Below, one piece after another: positions 34,716-43,179 of a DNA stretch of 64,000 nt. Position numbers and translations under genes: made by a program. The notes under the pieces were generated by a model that had not been told where the DNA came from, searched no databases, and worked only from the letters and a program-made list of their open reading frames with translations. Position 1 is the stretch's first letter. Every line of letters starts with the position of its first letter. This stretch comes from Streptomyces filipinensis (GTDB lineage Bacteria > Actinomycetota > Actinomycetes > Streptomycetales > Streptomycetaceae), in NCBI RefSeq assembly GCF_014649495.1, contig NZ_BMTD01000010.1, forward strand, positions 287,595 to 351,594, given 5' to 3'.

Positions 34716-35936
34716 CTACTCCAGGGCGGCCCGCGCCTTCGGCAGGACGTTCTCGAGGTAGTCCTCGACGGCGGTGTCGAGGCCTATGTCGTGCTGGGCG
34801 TGCTCGGACAGGTACCAGCGGTGTTCGAGGAGTTCGTGGTAGATCTCGGCCGGGTCCATGGAGCCGCGCAGCTCCGGCGGCACGGCCCGCACGGTGGGCC
34901 GGAAGACGTCCCGCACCCAGCGGTGGGCGAGCACCTCCGGGCGTGCGGCCAGGGGGTCGCCGGGCGCGTAGTCGTCCTGGGTGGCCATCCAGCTCTCCAG
35001 GTCGCTGAGCAGCCGCCGCGCCTGGTTCTCCTCGGTGTCCAGGCCGGTGAGCCGCAGCAGCTGGCGCTGGTGGTGGCCGGCGTCGACGACCTTCGGCACG
35101 AAGGTGACCGTGTCCCCGCCCGCGGAGTGTTCGATCTGCATCTCGGCCACGTCGAAGCCGAGGTCGTTCAGACGGCGGATCCGGCGTTCGATGTGGTGGT
35201 ACTCACCGGCCGGATACACGGAGGTGCGGGTCAGCTCCTGCCACAGCCCCTGGTACCGGGTGCAGATCTCGTGCCCGAACTCCACCGGGTCGACGGACGG
35301 GTGCAGCGCCCCGGACGCCTCGAGGTCGAGCAGCTCGCCGCTGATGTTCACCCGGGCCAGATCCAGGTCGTACTCGCGCTGCCCGGGGCTCAGCCGGGGG
35401 TGCAGTTCGCCGGTCTCGGCGTCGACCAGGTAGGCGGCGTAGGCGCCCGCGTCGCGCCGGAAGAGGGTGTTGGACAGCGAGCAGTCCCCCCAGGCGAACC
35501 CGGTCAGGTGCAGCCGGACCAGCAGCGCGGCGAGGGCGTCCATCAGGCGGTGCATGGTCGCCGGGCGCATGGTCGTCTCGAACATCGAGCGGTACGGCAT
35601 CGAGCCGCGCAGATGCCGGGTGATCAGGACCGGCTCCAGTGGGGTACCGGCGCCATCGGTGCGGCCGGTGACCACCGCGAGGGGGTCGACGGCGGGGATG
35701 CCGAGCCGGTCGAGGTCCCGCAGCAGCCCGTACTCGCGCAGCGCGGGCCGCTCGGCCAGCTCCTTGACGGCGATCACCTCGTCCCCGGCGTGCGCGTAGC
35801 GCACCACGTGCCGGGAGATGCCCCGCGGCAGCGGCACGAGGTACTCCTCGGGCCACTCCTCCAGGGGCACGTCCCACGGCAGGGCGAGCAGCAGCGCGGG
35901 ATGCTCGGGGTTCGTGGCGTTGATCTGCAGGGCCAT
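34716..35936 (-). CDS. DUF4032 protein with kinase-like catalytic signature
   Basis: 406 residues of the DUF4032 family, which resembles lipopolysaccharide or small-molecule kinases. Visible kinase-like elements: Lys58 in VIAVKEL, Asp151 and Asn156 in WGDCSLSNTLF (as in HxDxxxxN), and Asp172 in YLVDAETGE (in place of DFG). The C-terminal 150 residues are family-specific. The catalytic residues look intact, so phosphotransfer is plausible, but no substrate is known. ATG at 35936. Convergent with the universal stress gene with a 1-bp gap. Confidence 0.8.
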   Translation of the reverse strand: MALQINATNPEHPALLLALPWDVPLEEWPEEYLVPLPRGISRHVVRYAHAGDEVIAVKELAERPALREYGLLRDLDRLGIPAVDPLAVVTGRTDGAGTPLEPVLITRHLRGSMPYRSMFETTMRPATMHRLMDALAALLVRLHLTGFAWGDCSLSNTLFRRDAGAYAAYLVDAETGELHPRLSPGQREYDLDLARVNISGELLDLEASGALHPSVDPVEFGHEICTRYQGLWQELTRTSVYPAGEYHHIERRIRRLNDLGFDVAEMQIEHSAGGDTVTFVPKVVDAGHHQRQLLRLTGLDTEENQARRLLSDLESWMATQDDYAPGDPLAARPEVLAHRWVRDVFRPTVRAVPPELRGSMDPAEIYHELLEHRWYLSEHAQHDIGLDTAVEDYLENVLPKARAALE

Positions 35937-35967
35937 GGCACGAACCCTAAGGCCCCGCCTTGCCGTT

Positions 35968-36714
35968 CTAGGAGGCCCGGTCCCGGGCCAGCTCGGCCGC
36001 CGCGCGCACCGGACCCCGGTGCACCGGGCCGTGCCCGGGCAGCAGGGTGTCGCCGTCGAGCGCGCCGATCAGGTCCAGGGAGGCCACGACCCCGGGGCGC
36101 TCGTGGTGGAAGAAGTCGGGCAGGATCTGCGGGCCCTTGACCCGCGAGGTCGCGTGCCCGCTGACCAGCGCGTCCCCGGAGATGACGATCCCCGCCCCGG
36201 GCAGGTGGTAGACGCAGTGGCCGTCGGTGTGGCCGGGCGTGTGCACCGGCACGGGGCGGCCGGGCAGGTCCAGCGGGCCCTCGTGCGGGAACGGCTCCGG
36301 CGCGGTGACGGGGTTGTGGTCGGTGCCGCCCGCGCGGATCACGTGCACCGCCCAGGGCAGGACACCCGGCCGCCAGGCGTTGCGCACCACGTCACCGATG
36401 GTGGCCTGCTGCAGGAAGTCCCGGCGGGCGTGCGGGACTTCGGCGGGGTGCAGATAGACCGGCGTGCCGTGGGTGGCGCGCAGGTACTCGGCCGAGCCCA
36501 GGTGGTCGTTGTGCGCGTGGGTGATCAGTACGGCGGCGACGGCCTCCGGTGAACTGCCCACCTGGGCGAGCGACTCCAGCAGCCCCTGCCGGTCCCCGGG
36601 GTACCCGGTGTCCACCAGCGTGACGGCGTCCCCGTCCTTGAGGATGACCCAGTTGACGTTGTTGCCGTGCACCAGATAGGTGTCGTCGGCGACCTGGCGT
36701 ACCTGTGCCCGCAT
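35968..36714 (-). CDS. MBL-fold metallo-hydrolase
   Basis: 248 residues with the metallo-beta-lactamase pattern: His66, His68, Asp70 and His71 in THAHNDHLG, a further His in VHTPGHTDGHCVY, Asp in VISGDALV, and His in LPGHGPVH. This is the general two-metal hydrolase fold; thioester or lactone hydrolysis are common roles. ATG at 36714 begins MRAQVRQVADDTYLVHG. About 30 bp separate its stop from the DUF4032 start, in the same direction. Confidence 0.87.
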   Translation of the reverse strand: MRAQVRQVADDTYLVHGNNVNWVILKDGDAVTLVDTGYPGDRQGLLESLAQVGSSPEAVAAVLITHAHNDHLGSAEYLRATHGTPVYLHPAEVPHARRDFLQQATIGDVVRNAWRPGVLPWAVHVIRAGGTDHNPVTAPEPFPHEGPLDLPGRPVPVHTPGHTDGHCVYHLPGAGIVISGDALVSGHATSRVKGPQILPDFFHHERPGVVASLDLIGALDGDTLLPGHGPVHRGPVRAAAELARDRAS

Positions 36715-36801
36715 GATCTCCCCAAGGCCTGCGCTGCTGCTCGTCGCGCACAGCCAACCAGATCGGGTACCGCCCCGCGCAAGGGGGCGACACCGGATGC
36801 G

Positions 36802-37431
36802 TCAGCCCACGCCGTGCGGCCGGAACTGGATGCTGATGCGCGGCCCCGTGGCCCGGGCGGTCTTCGGTACGCAGTGCTCCCAGGTGCGTTGGCACGACCC
36901 GCCCATCACGATCAGGTCGCCGTGCCCGAGGGGGCGCCGCACCGTGGCGCCCCCTCCGGCGACCGGGCGCAGCAGCAGGTCACGGGGTGCGCCGACGGAG
37001 AGGATCGCGACCATCGTGTCCTCGCGGGCGGCCCGCCCGCCGCGGTCCCCGTGCCAGGCCACGCTGTCCCGTCCGTCGCGGTAGTAGCACAGCCCGGCGG
37101 TGGTGAAGGGCTCGCCGAGCTCCCCGGCGTAGTGCCGGGACAGCGCCTCGCGCGCCTCGTCGAGCACCGGGTGGGGGAGTGGGTCCTGCGCCTGGTAGTG
37201 GGCCAGCAGGCGCGGTACGGCGACCATGTTGTCGTACATCTTCCAGCGCTCGGCGCGCCACGGGACGTCCGCCGCCAGCCTCTCGAACAGGGCGGCGGCC
37301 CCGCTCAGCCAGCCCGGCAGTACGTCGATCCAGGCGCCGGCGCCCAGCTCGGTCCGGTGCAGCCCGCCGAGGGGGCCGAGCCGCAGCTCGTCGGTCTGGT
37401 CGAACAAGGAGCCCTGGAGATGCGTGGACAT
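36802..37431 (-). CDS. alkB: AlkB-like 2-oxoglutarate/Fe(II) dioxygenase (DNA alkylation repair)
   Basis: 209 residues. The iron ligands are His127 and Asp129 (WHGDRGG) and His186 (WEHCVPK); the 2-oxoglutarate arginines are Arg198 and Arg204 (PRISIQFRP). AlkB enzymes remove methyl groups from 1-methyladenine and 3-methylcytosine. The ATG at 37431 gives MSTHLQGSLFDQTDELRLG. Divergent from the TetR/FAD gene pair. It is about 85 bp from the MBL gene and may be alone. Confidence 0.9.
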   Translation of the reverse strand: MSTHLQGSLFDQTDELRLGPLGGLHRTELGAGAWIDVLPGWLSGAAALFERLAADVPWRAERWKMYDNMVAVPRLLAHYQAQDPLPHPVLDEAREALSRHYAGELGEPFTTAGLCYYRDGRDSVAWHGDRGGRAAREDTMVAILSVGAPRDLLLRPVAGGGATVRRPLGHGDLIVMGGSCQRTWEHCVPKTARATGPRISIQFRPHGVG

Positions 37432-37486
37432 GGGGCCAGCGTACTCCGGTAATCGAAAATGTGTTCCTTTTGGTTCACGAGGCTTT

Positions 37487-37522
37487 CGATACATCGGTGT
37501 ATCGGATACGGTTTCGTATCCG
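37487..37522 (+). promoter_or_regulatory. two overlapping palindromes upstream of the TetR/FAD dehydrogenase operon
   Basis: CGATACATCGGTGTATCG (37487-37504) has perfect 7-bp arms. CGGATACGgtttCGTATCCG (37503-37522) has perfect 8-bp arms. They overlap by 2 bp, centres 17 bp apart, ending 15 bp before the TetR start. Both share GATAC/GTATC half-sites, so they probably form a double operator for the autoregulated TetR protein encoded next. Confidence 0.75.
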
Positions 37523-37536
37523 AAGGAGGTGCCGCG

Positions 37537-38178
37537 GTGCCGGACCACCCCAAACGCGTCACCCGGCGCCGGGTCGCCACCCGGGCCAGGCTGCTCGACG
37601 CCGCGTTCCAGGTCTTCGCGGCCAAGGGCTTCGGGCACGTGTCCATCGAGGAGCTCTGCGAAGCCGCCGGCTTCAGCCGCGGCGCCTTCTACTCGAACTT
37701 CGCCACGCTGGACGCCCTGTTCTTCGCGCTCTACCAGGAGCGCGCCGAGCTCATCGCCGCCCAGGTGGCCGAGGCGCTCGCCCAGGACGGGACCGGACTC
37801 GACGTGCCGGCCGCCGTGGACCGGGTCACCGAGGTGCTGCTGCTCGACGTGGACTGGCTGCTGGTCAAGACCGACTTCCTGGTGCACGCCGCCCGCGACC
37901 CCCAGGTCGCCCGGGCTCTGCTCGACCACCGCGCCCGGCTCCGCGAGGCGATCGCCGACCGGCTCTTCCGCGCCCGCGGCCACACCGGACTGCCCGCCGT
38001 GCTGGGTGACGTGGACGGCGCCGCGCACGCGGTCGTCGCCGCGTACGACGGCGTCACCGTCCAACTGCTGCTGGACAAGGACGTCGAGGCCGCCCGGGCC
38101 TGGCTCAAACAGCTGCTCACCGCCCTCCTCACGGACGGCGGCCGCACCCCCGATCGACCCGCGCACGACCCCGCATGA
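37537..38178 (+). CDS. TetR family regulator controlling the adjacent FAD dehydrogenase
   Basis: 213 residues with an N-terminal helix-turn-helix (ARLLDAAFQVFAAKGFGHVSIEELCEAAGFSRGAFYSNFATLDALF, about 20-65) and a helical ligand domain. GTG at 37537 is set by AAGGAGG 8 bp upstream. Its stop overlaps a possible ATG of the following FAD dehydrogenase gene, so they form an operon behind the two palindromes. It probably senses a substrate of that enzyme. Confidence 0.9.
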   Translation: MPDHPKRVTRRRVATRARLLDAAFQVFAAKGFGHVSIEELCEAAGFSRGAFYSNFATLDALFFALYQERAELIAAQVAEALAQDGTGLDVPAAVDRVTEVLLLDVDWLLVKTDFLVHAARDPQVARALLDHRARLREAIADRLFRARGHTGLPAVLGDVDGAAHAVVAAYDGVTVQLLLDKDVEAARAWLKQLLTALLTDGGRTPDRPAHDPA

Positions 38179-38204
38179 GGACCCTCAGGAAGGACACAGT
38201 CACG

Positions 38205-39878
38205 ATGGACGCGGACGTCATCGTCGTCGGAGCGGGCCTCGCCGGCCTGGTCGCGGCGCACGAGATCACGAGCCGGGGCCGCCGGGTCGCCCTGGTCGAC
38301 CAGGAGAACGCCGCCAATCTCGGCGGACAGGCCTTCTGGTCCTTCGGCGGGCTCTTCCTCGTCGGCTCCCCGGAGCAGCGCCGCCTCGGCATCAAGGACT
38401 CCTTCGACCTCGCCTGGAACGACTGGCAGGGCAGCGCGGGGTTCGACCGGCTCGACGACGAGGACTCCTGGGCGGTGCGCTGGGCCCGTGCCTACGTCGA
38501 GTTCGCGGCCGGCGAGAAGCGCTCCTGGCTGCGGGGGCACGGCATCGAGCTGCTGCCGACCGTCGGCTGGGCCGAGCGCGGCGACCTCAGGGCCGGCGGG
38601 CACGGCAACTCCGTACCCCGCTTCCACATCGCCTGGGGCACCGGCACCGGCGTGGTCGAACCGTTCGTCCGGTACGCCCGCCAGGCCGCGCGGGACGGAC
38701 TGCTCACCTTCCACCACCGCCACCAGGTCGACGAGCTGGTCATCGGGGACGGCACGGCACGCGGAGTGCGCGGCACCGTCCTGGCCGAGGACCGCTCGGC
38801 CCGCGGAGTCGCCTCCAACCGCGACCGCGTGGGCGACTTCGAACTCACCGCCCAGGCCGTCGTCGTCACCACCGGCGGCATCGGCGCCAACCACGACATC
38901 GTCCGCCGTCACTGGCCCGCCCGGCTCGGCACCCCGCCGGCCGAGATGGTCACCGGCGTCCCCGCCTACGTCGACGGCCGCATGCTCGACATCAGCGCCG
39001 AAGCCGGCGTCCGGCTGGTCAACCGGGACCGTATGTGGCACTACACCGAGGGCCTGCAGAACTGGGACCCGATCTGGCCCGGCCACGGCATCCGCATCCT
39101 CCCCGGCCCGTCCTCCATCTGGCTGGACGCCCTCGGCCGCCGGCTGCCCGACCCCTGCCTGCCCGGCTACGACACCCTCAACACGCTCCGGCACCTGCGC
39201 ACCACCGAGGACATCGCCGGGTACGACCACTCCTGGTTCATCCTCACCCGGAAGATCATCGAGAAGGAGTTCGCGCTCTCCGGCTCCGAGCAGAACCCCG
39301 ACATCACCGCCAAGGACCGGGGGGCCGTGCTGCGCGACCGGCTGCTCGGCAAGGGCGCGCCCGCGCCGGTACAGGCCTTCCTCGACAAGGGCGCGGACTT
39401 CGTGACCGCCGGCAACCTGGAGCAGCTGGTCGGCAAGATGAACGCCCTCACCGACAAGCCGCTCCTGGACGCGGCCGGGGTACGCCGCCAGATCGAGGCG
39501 CGCGACCTGCAGATCGCCCACCCCTACAGCAAGGACTCCCAGGTCCAGGGCATCCACAACGCCCGCCGCTACATCGGCGACCGGCTCGGCCGGGTGGCCG
39601 CGCCGCACCGCATCCTCGACCCGGCCGCGGGCCCCCTCATCGGCGTCCGGATGCACATCCTGACCCGCAAGACCCTCGGCGGCATCCAGACCGACCTCGA
39701 CTCCCGCGCCCTCGGCGCCGACGGAACGCCGGTCGAGGGCCTGTACGCGGCCGGCGAGGTGGCCGGCTTCGGCGGCGGCGGGGTGCACGGCTACAACGCG
39801 CTGGAGGGCACGTTCCTCGGCGGCTGCCTGTTCTCGGGGCGGGCCGCGGGCCGGCACGCCGCCCGGCACACGGGCTGA
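38205..39878 (+). CDS. FAD-binding dehydrogenase (3-ketosteroid dehydrogenase/fumarate reductase-like)
   Basis: 557 residues with an N-terminal FAD site (DVIVVGAGLAGLVAAHEI) and the C-terminal pattern of flavoprotein dehydrogenases of the KstD/fumarate reductase group (GLYAAGEVAGFGGGGVHGYNALEG). It would introduce or reduce a carbon-carbon double bond in an unknown cyclic or steroid-like substrate. ATG at 38205 is preferred because AGGAAGGA lies upstream and it starts at the FAD site; an ATG at 38175 overlaps the TetR stop and would add 10 residues. No other steroid genes are nearby. Confidence 0.85.
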   Translation: MDADVIVVGAGLAGLVAAHEITSRGRRVALVDQENAANLGGQAFWSFGGLFLVGSPEQRRLGIKDSFDLAWNDWQGSAGFDRLDDEDSWAVRWARAYVEFAAGEKRSWLRGHGIELLPTVGWAERGDLRAGGHGNSVPRFHIAWGTGTGVVEPFVRYARQAARDGLLTFHHRHQVDELVIGDGTARGVRGTVLAEDRSARGVASNRDRVGDFELTAQAVVVTTGGIGANHDIVRRHWPARLGTPPAEMVTGVPAYVDGRMLDISAEAGVRLVNRDRMWHYTEGLQNWDPIWPGHGIRILPGPSSIWLDALGRRLPDPCLPGYDTLNTLRHLRTTEDIAGYDHSWFILTRKIIEKEFALSGSEQNPDITAKDRGAVLRDRLLGKGAPAPVQAFLDKGADFVTAGNLEQLVGKMNALTDKPLLDAAGVRRQIEARDLQIAHPYSKDSQVQGIHNARRYIGDRLGRVAAPHRILDPAAGPLIGVRMHILTRKTLGGIQTDLDSRALGADGTPVEGLYAAGEVAGFGGGGVHGYNALEGTFLGGCLFSGRAAGRHAARHTG

Positions 39879-39888
39879 GGCTCAGCCC
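39872..39888. terminator. bidirectional terminator candidate
   Basis: GGGCTGAGGCTCAGCCC is a near-perfect inverted repeat spanning both stop codons of the convergent FAD dehydrogenase and DUF488 genes; the stem is effectively 6 bp with a 5-base loop. Confidence 0.5.
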
Positions 39889-40229
39889 TTCAGCAGCTCC
39901 AGCAGCACCTGCGCGTGGCTCTGCTCCGGCGACTTGGACGCGGTCAGCAGGGTCACGCGCTTCCCGCGGCCCGCCTTGCGCAGGCCGTCGACCAGTTCGG
40001 CGGCCTCGGGGGCGTCGAGTTCCGCCTCGTAGCGGCGGCGGAACTCCTCGTACGAGCCGCCGCCGTGGTACCACTTGCGCAGCTCGGTGGAGGGGGTGAG
40101 CGCCTTGGGCCACTCGTCGACGTGTGCCTCGTCCTTGGCGAGGCCACGCGGCCACAACCGGTCGACCAGCACACGCAGGCCGTCGTCGGGCTCGGGCGGT
40201 TCGTAGATCCGGCGCACGCGGACGCTCAC
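39882..40229 (-). CDS. DUF488 family protein
   Basis: 115 residues of the small DUF488 family, with the typical start VRRIYEPPEPDDGLRVLVDRLWPRGL and the middle DEWPKALTPSTELRKWYH; function unknown. GTG start with GGGGAG upstream. Divergent from the M1 peptidase across 170 bp, in which I see no clear promoter pair. Confidence 0.87.
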   Translation of the reverse strand: MSVRVRRIYEPPEPDDGLRVLVDRLWPRGLAKDEAHVDEWPKALTPSTELRKWYHGGGSYEEFRRRYEAELDAPEAAELVDGLRKAGRGKRVTLLTASKSPEQSHAQVLLELLKG

Positions 40230-40399
40230 GGTCTCACTCCCCCTAGGGACGGCGGACGGTGACGCGAGCGTAACCCGGCGGCCACCGGTCCGCCCGGCGG
40301 TGACGCGACGAGACTTGACCGGAAGGAGAGCGAGTCCCCGGCACCGGCGCGCCTAGTCTGTCGGCCAGCCGATCACCAGCCACCTCCCGAGGAGCGTCC

Positions 40400-41827
40400 G
40401 TGACGCCACCACCCCGCAGACAGCCCGCCCGGCGCCGTACCGCCGTCCCGCGCCGCAGGACGGTCCTCGCCACCGTGCCCGTCGCCGTGGCGGCACTCAT
40501 CGGCGCCACCGGGCCCGCGGCGGGCAGCGCCGGCGCGCCCGGCGCGGGCGACCCCTACTTCCCGCTGAGCGGCAACGGCGGCTACCACGTACGGCACTAC
40601 GGTCTGACGCTCCGTTACGACACCGCATCCCGCCACCTCGACGGCAAGGCCGTCCTCACCGCCCGCGCCACCCGCGATCTCAGCCGCTTCGACCTCGACC
40701 TCACCGGCCTGAAGGTCACCGGCGTCACGGTGGACCGCACGCCGGCGGCCTTCCGGCGCGATGGCCAGGAACTCGTCGTCACCCCGCGCCACACCCTGCG
40801 CGCGGGCAGGGGCTTCCACGTCACGGTCACCTACCACGGCACGCCGAAGCCGGTCACCGACCCCGACGGCTCCGCCGACGGCTGGATCGCCACCGACGAC
40901 GGCGCCTTCGTCGCAAACGAGCCGCAGGGCGCGATGACCTGGTTCCCGGCGAACGCCCACCCCAGGGACAAGTCGTCGTACGACATCACGATCACCGTCC
41001 CGCGGGGCCGCACGGCCGTCGCCAACGGCGCCCTGGTCGGGCGGCGCACCGCGCACGGACAGACGGCCTTCCACTGGCGCGAGACCCAGCCGATGGCCGC
41101 CTACCTGGCCACCGCCACCGTCGGAACGTTCAAGGTCGAGCAGTACACCACGCACGACGGCATCCACGTGTACAACGCCGTCGACCCACGCGAGGCGGCC
41201 AGAGCGGCGCCGGTGCTGAAGAAGCTGCCGTCCGTCCTGGAATGGGAGAGCAAGCTGTTCGGGCCGTACCCGTTCCGCTCCGCCGGATCGATCGTCGACC
41301 ACGCCCCGGGCATCGGCTACGCCCTGGAGACCCAGACCAGGCCGCTCTACGACTCCGCGCCCGACATCAGCACCCTCGTCCACGAGAACGCCCACCAGTG
41401 GTTCGGCGACTCCGTCTCGCTGACCGCCTGGAAGGACATCTGGCTCAACGAGGGCTTCGCCACCTACGCCGAGTGGCTGTACGACGAGCAGCACGGTGGC
41501 GACAGCGCCCAGGACGCCTTCGACGCCCTCTACGCCCGTCCCGCGAACGACCACCTGTGGGCCTTCCCGCCCGGCGATCCGGGCAGCGGCGAGAACATCT
41601 TCGACACGCCCGTCTACGCCCGCGGCGCCATGACCCTCCACGAACTGCGCAAGACCGTCGGCGACCGGGACTTCTTCCGCATCCTGCGCGCCTGGGCGGC
41701 CGGACACCGCGGCGGCCACGGAACGACGGCACAGTTCGTGCGGCTGGCCGAGCGGACGTCGGGTGAGCGGCTCGACGGCCTCTTCCACACCTGGCTGTAC
41801 ACCAAGGGCAAGCCGGACCGCGCCTGA
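40400..41827 (+). CDS. secreted M1 family aminopeptidase-like metallopeptidase
   Basis: 475 residues. A twin-arginine-type signal (RRRTVLATVPVAVAALIGATGPAAG) is followed by an N-terminal beta domain and a thermolysin-like domain with zinc ligands His328-Glu329 and His332 (HENAHQW) and Glu351 (NEGFATYAEW). The usual GAMEN exopeptidase loop is replaced by GIGYALETQTRP, as in a shorter actinobacterial M1 subgroup, so classical aminopeptidase activity is not assured. GTG start at 40400. No C-terminal ERAP-like domain. Confidence 0.88.
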   Translation: MTPPPRRQPARRRTAVPRRRTVLATVPVAVAALIGATGPAAGSAGAPGAGDPYFPLSGNGGYHVRHYGLTLRYDTASRHLDGKAVLTARATRDLSRFDLDLTGLKVTGVTVDRTPAAFRRDGQELVVTPRHTLRAGRGFHVTVTYHGTPKPVTDPDGSADGWIATDDGAFVANEPQGAMTWFPANAHPRDKSSYDITITVPRGRTAVANGALVGRRTAHGQTAFHWRETQPMAAYLATATVGTFKVEQYTTHDGIHVYNAVDPREAARAAPVLKKLPSVLEWESKLFGPYPFRSAGSIVDHAPGIGYALETQTRPLYDSAPDISTLVHENAHQWFGDSVSLTAWKDIWLNEGFATYAEWLYDEQHGGDSAQDAFDALYARPANDHLWAFPPGDPGSGENIFDTPVYARGAMTLHELRKTVGDRDFFRILRAWAAGHRGGHGTTAQFVRLAERTSGERLDGLFHTWLYTKGKPDRA

Positions 41828-41868
41828 ACCTGACCGGTTCCAAACAACTGTCGGCCAGGGTCGACACC

Positions 41869-42408
41869 ATGATCCCTCGCAGATCCGCCGTCGCGCTCCT
41901 CGCCTCCCCGCCGCTGCTCACCGGCTGCGGCGGCGGAGCCGAGGCGACCGAGCGCCGGACACCCGGGCGATGCGGACAGGCCGTCGTCGTCACCGGGCGG
42001 GGCAGGACTCCCCGCTCTCCTCGGTCGTCCTGTACCGGCGCACCGCCACCGGCCGGCCAGGCGGGCCCCGCCTGGCCCGCCCACCACGCGCTGCGCGGCC
42101 GGAGCCCCCACCACGTGGGCGGCGACCCGCCCTCCCCGCTCGGCGTCTACACCCACTCCGACGCGGGGAGCCTGCTCCCGGGACCCGGCAGCAAGCTCCC
42201 CTGCCACCGGTCCCGCGGTTTCCACCCGCCCGGCACCGGCTTCGAGGGCGAACCCCTCGCCGGAGCCTTCGACCACGTCATCGCCGTCGACCACCACCGC
42301 GAGCCCGGCACCTCACCGCTGGACCGGACCCAGCCCCTCGGCCCGAGCCGGGGCGGGGGAGTGTGGCTGCACGTCGTCATGGGGTACGCCGAACGGCCGG
42401 CCGGCTGA
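41869..42408 (+). pseudogene. decayed L,D-transpeptidase-like lipoprotein gene
   Basis: A 179-codon frame starts with a lipoprotein signal (LLASPPLLTGCGGG). It then shows a broken YkuD/L,D-transpeptidase-like sequence: QAVVVTGRG in frame, then about 60 bp where the similar sequence (SPLSSVVLYRRTATG) lies in another frame, then back in frame with GPAWPAHHALRG, PLGVYTHSDAGSLLP and GFEGEPLAGAFDHVIAVDHHREPGTSPLD. Two compensating frameshifts are implied. After GGGVWLHV the catalytic His/Cys segment (HGGP...GCVS in the family) is missing and the frame jumps to VMGYAERPAG, as after a deletion. Inactive as read. The two-component genes follow 20 bp later. Identification rests on recall of the family pattern, not a search. 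Confidence 0.6.
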
Positions 42409-42428
42409 ACCGCCTAGGATCCGAACTC

Positions 42429-43136
42429 GTGTGCGCGCACGTGCTGGTCGCCGAGGACGACGAGAAGCAGGCCGAACTGATCCGCCGCTCCCTGCTGGCC
42501 GAGGGACACACCGCCACGGTGGTGCACGACGGCGCGGCGGCGCTCGACGCCGCTCGCCGGCTCGGGCCGGACCTCGTCGTTCTGGACCTGATGCTCCCGG
42601 TCATCGACGGCTTCGGCGTGTGCCGGGCGCTGCGCGGCGGCGTGCGGGACCCGGAGATCCCCGTGGTCATGCTCACCGCCCGCTCCGCCGAGGACGACGT
42701 CCTGCTCGGCCTCGAACTCGGCGCCGACGACTACATGACCAAGCCGTACAGCCCGCGCGAGCTGATGGCCCGCATCCGCACGGTGCTCAGACGCAGCGGA
42801 CGGGGCGTAGGCACCCGGGACGACGATCCGGCCGTACGGGCCGCCGGGATCACCGTCGACCCGGTACGGCACGAGGTGCGCCGCGACGGCGTACCCGTGG
42901 AGTGCACGCCCGCGGAGTTCCAGATCCTGCTGGCCATGGCGGGGGAGCCGGAACGGGTGTTCACCCGGCGGCAGTTGCTGCAGTGCACCCGCGGCTTCGA
43001 CCGGGCCTCCACCGAGCGGGCCGTCGACGTGCACATCATGAACCTGCGCCGCAAGATCGAGGCCGACCCGAGACGGCCGAAGCGGCTGCTGACCGTGTTC
43101 GGCGTCGGCTACAAGCTGAGCGGTGCCCGGCCGTGA
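42429..43136 (+). CDS. OmpR/PhoB-type response regulator
   Basis: 235 residues. The receiver domain (1-120) has acidic Glu9-Asp10-Asp11, phospho-acceptor Asp53 (VVLDLMLPVIDG) and Lys in DYMTKPYSPREL. A winged-helix DNA-binding domain (about 138-232) ends NLRRKIEADPRRPKRLLTVFGVGYKL. GTG start at 42429 with AGGA upstream. The histidine kinase gene follows after 43 bp, forming a complete two-component system. Signal and targets unknown. Confidence 0.9.
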   Translation: MCAHVLVAEDDEKQAELIRRSLLAEGHTATVVHDGAAALDAARRLGPDLVVLDLMLPVIDGFGVCRALRGGVRDPEIPVVMLTARSAEDDVLLGLELGADDYMTKPYSPRELMARIRTVLRRSGRGVGTRDDDPAVRAAGITVDPVRHEVRRDGVPVECTPAEFQILLAMAGEPERVFTRRQLLQCTRGFDRASTERAVDVHIMNLRRKIEADPRRPKRLLTVFGVGYKLSGARP

Positions 43137-43179
43137 AGCGCCCCAAGCCCGCGGCCGGGAGCCCGGGGACGCAAGGCCG

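Noticed and set aside
42361..42387. GGGTAC before the response regulator, considered as a third SigB-type promoter
   Set aside because: The nearest GNNT elements give spacers of 13 or 17 bp, outside the 14-16 bp range.
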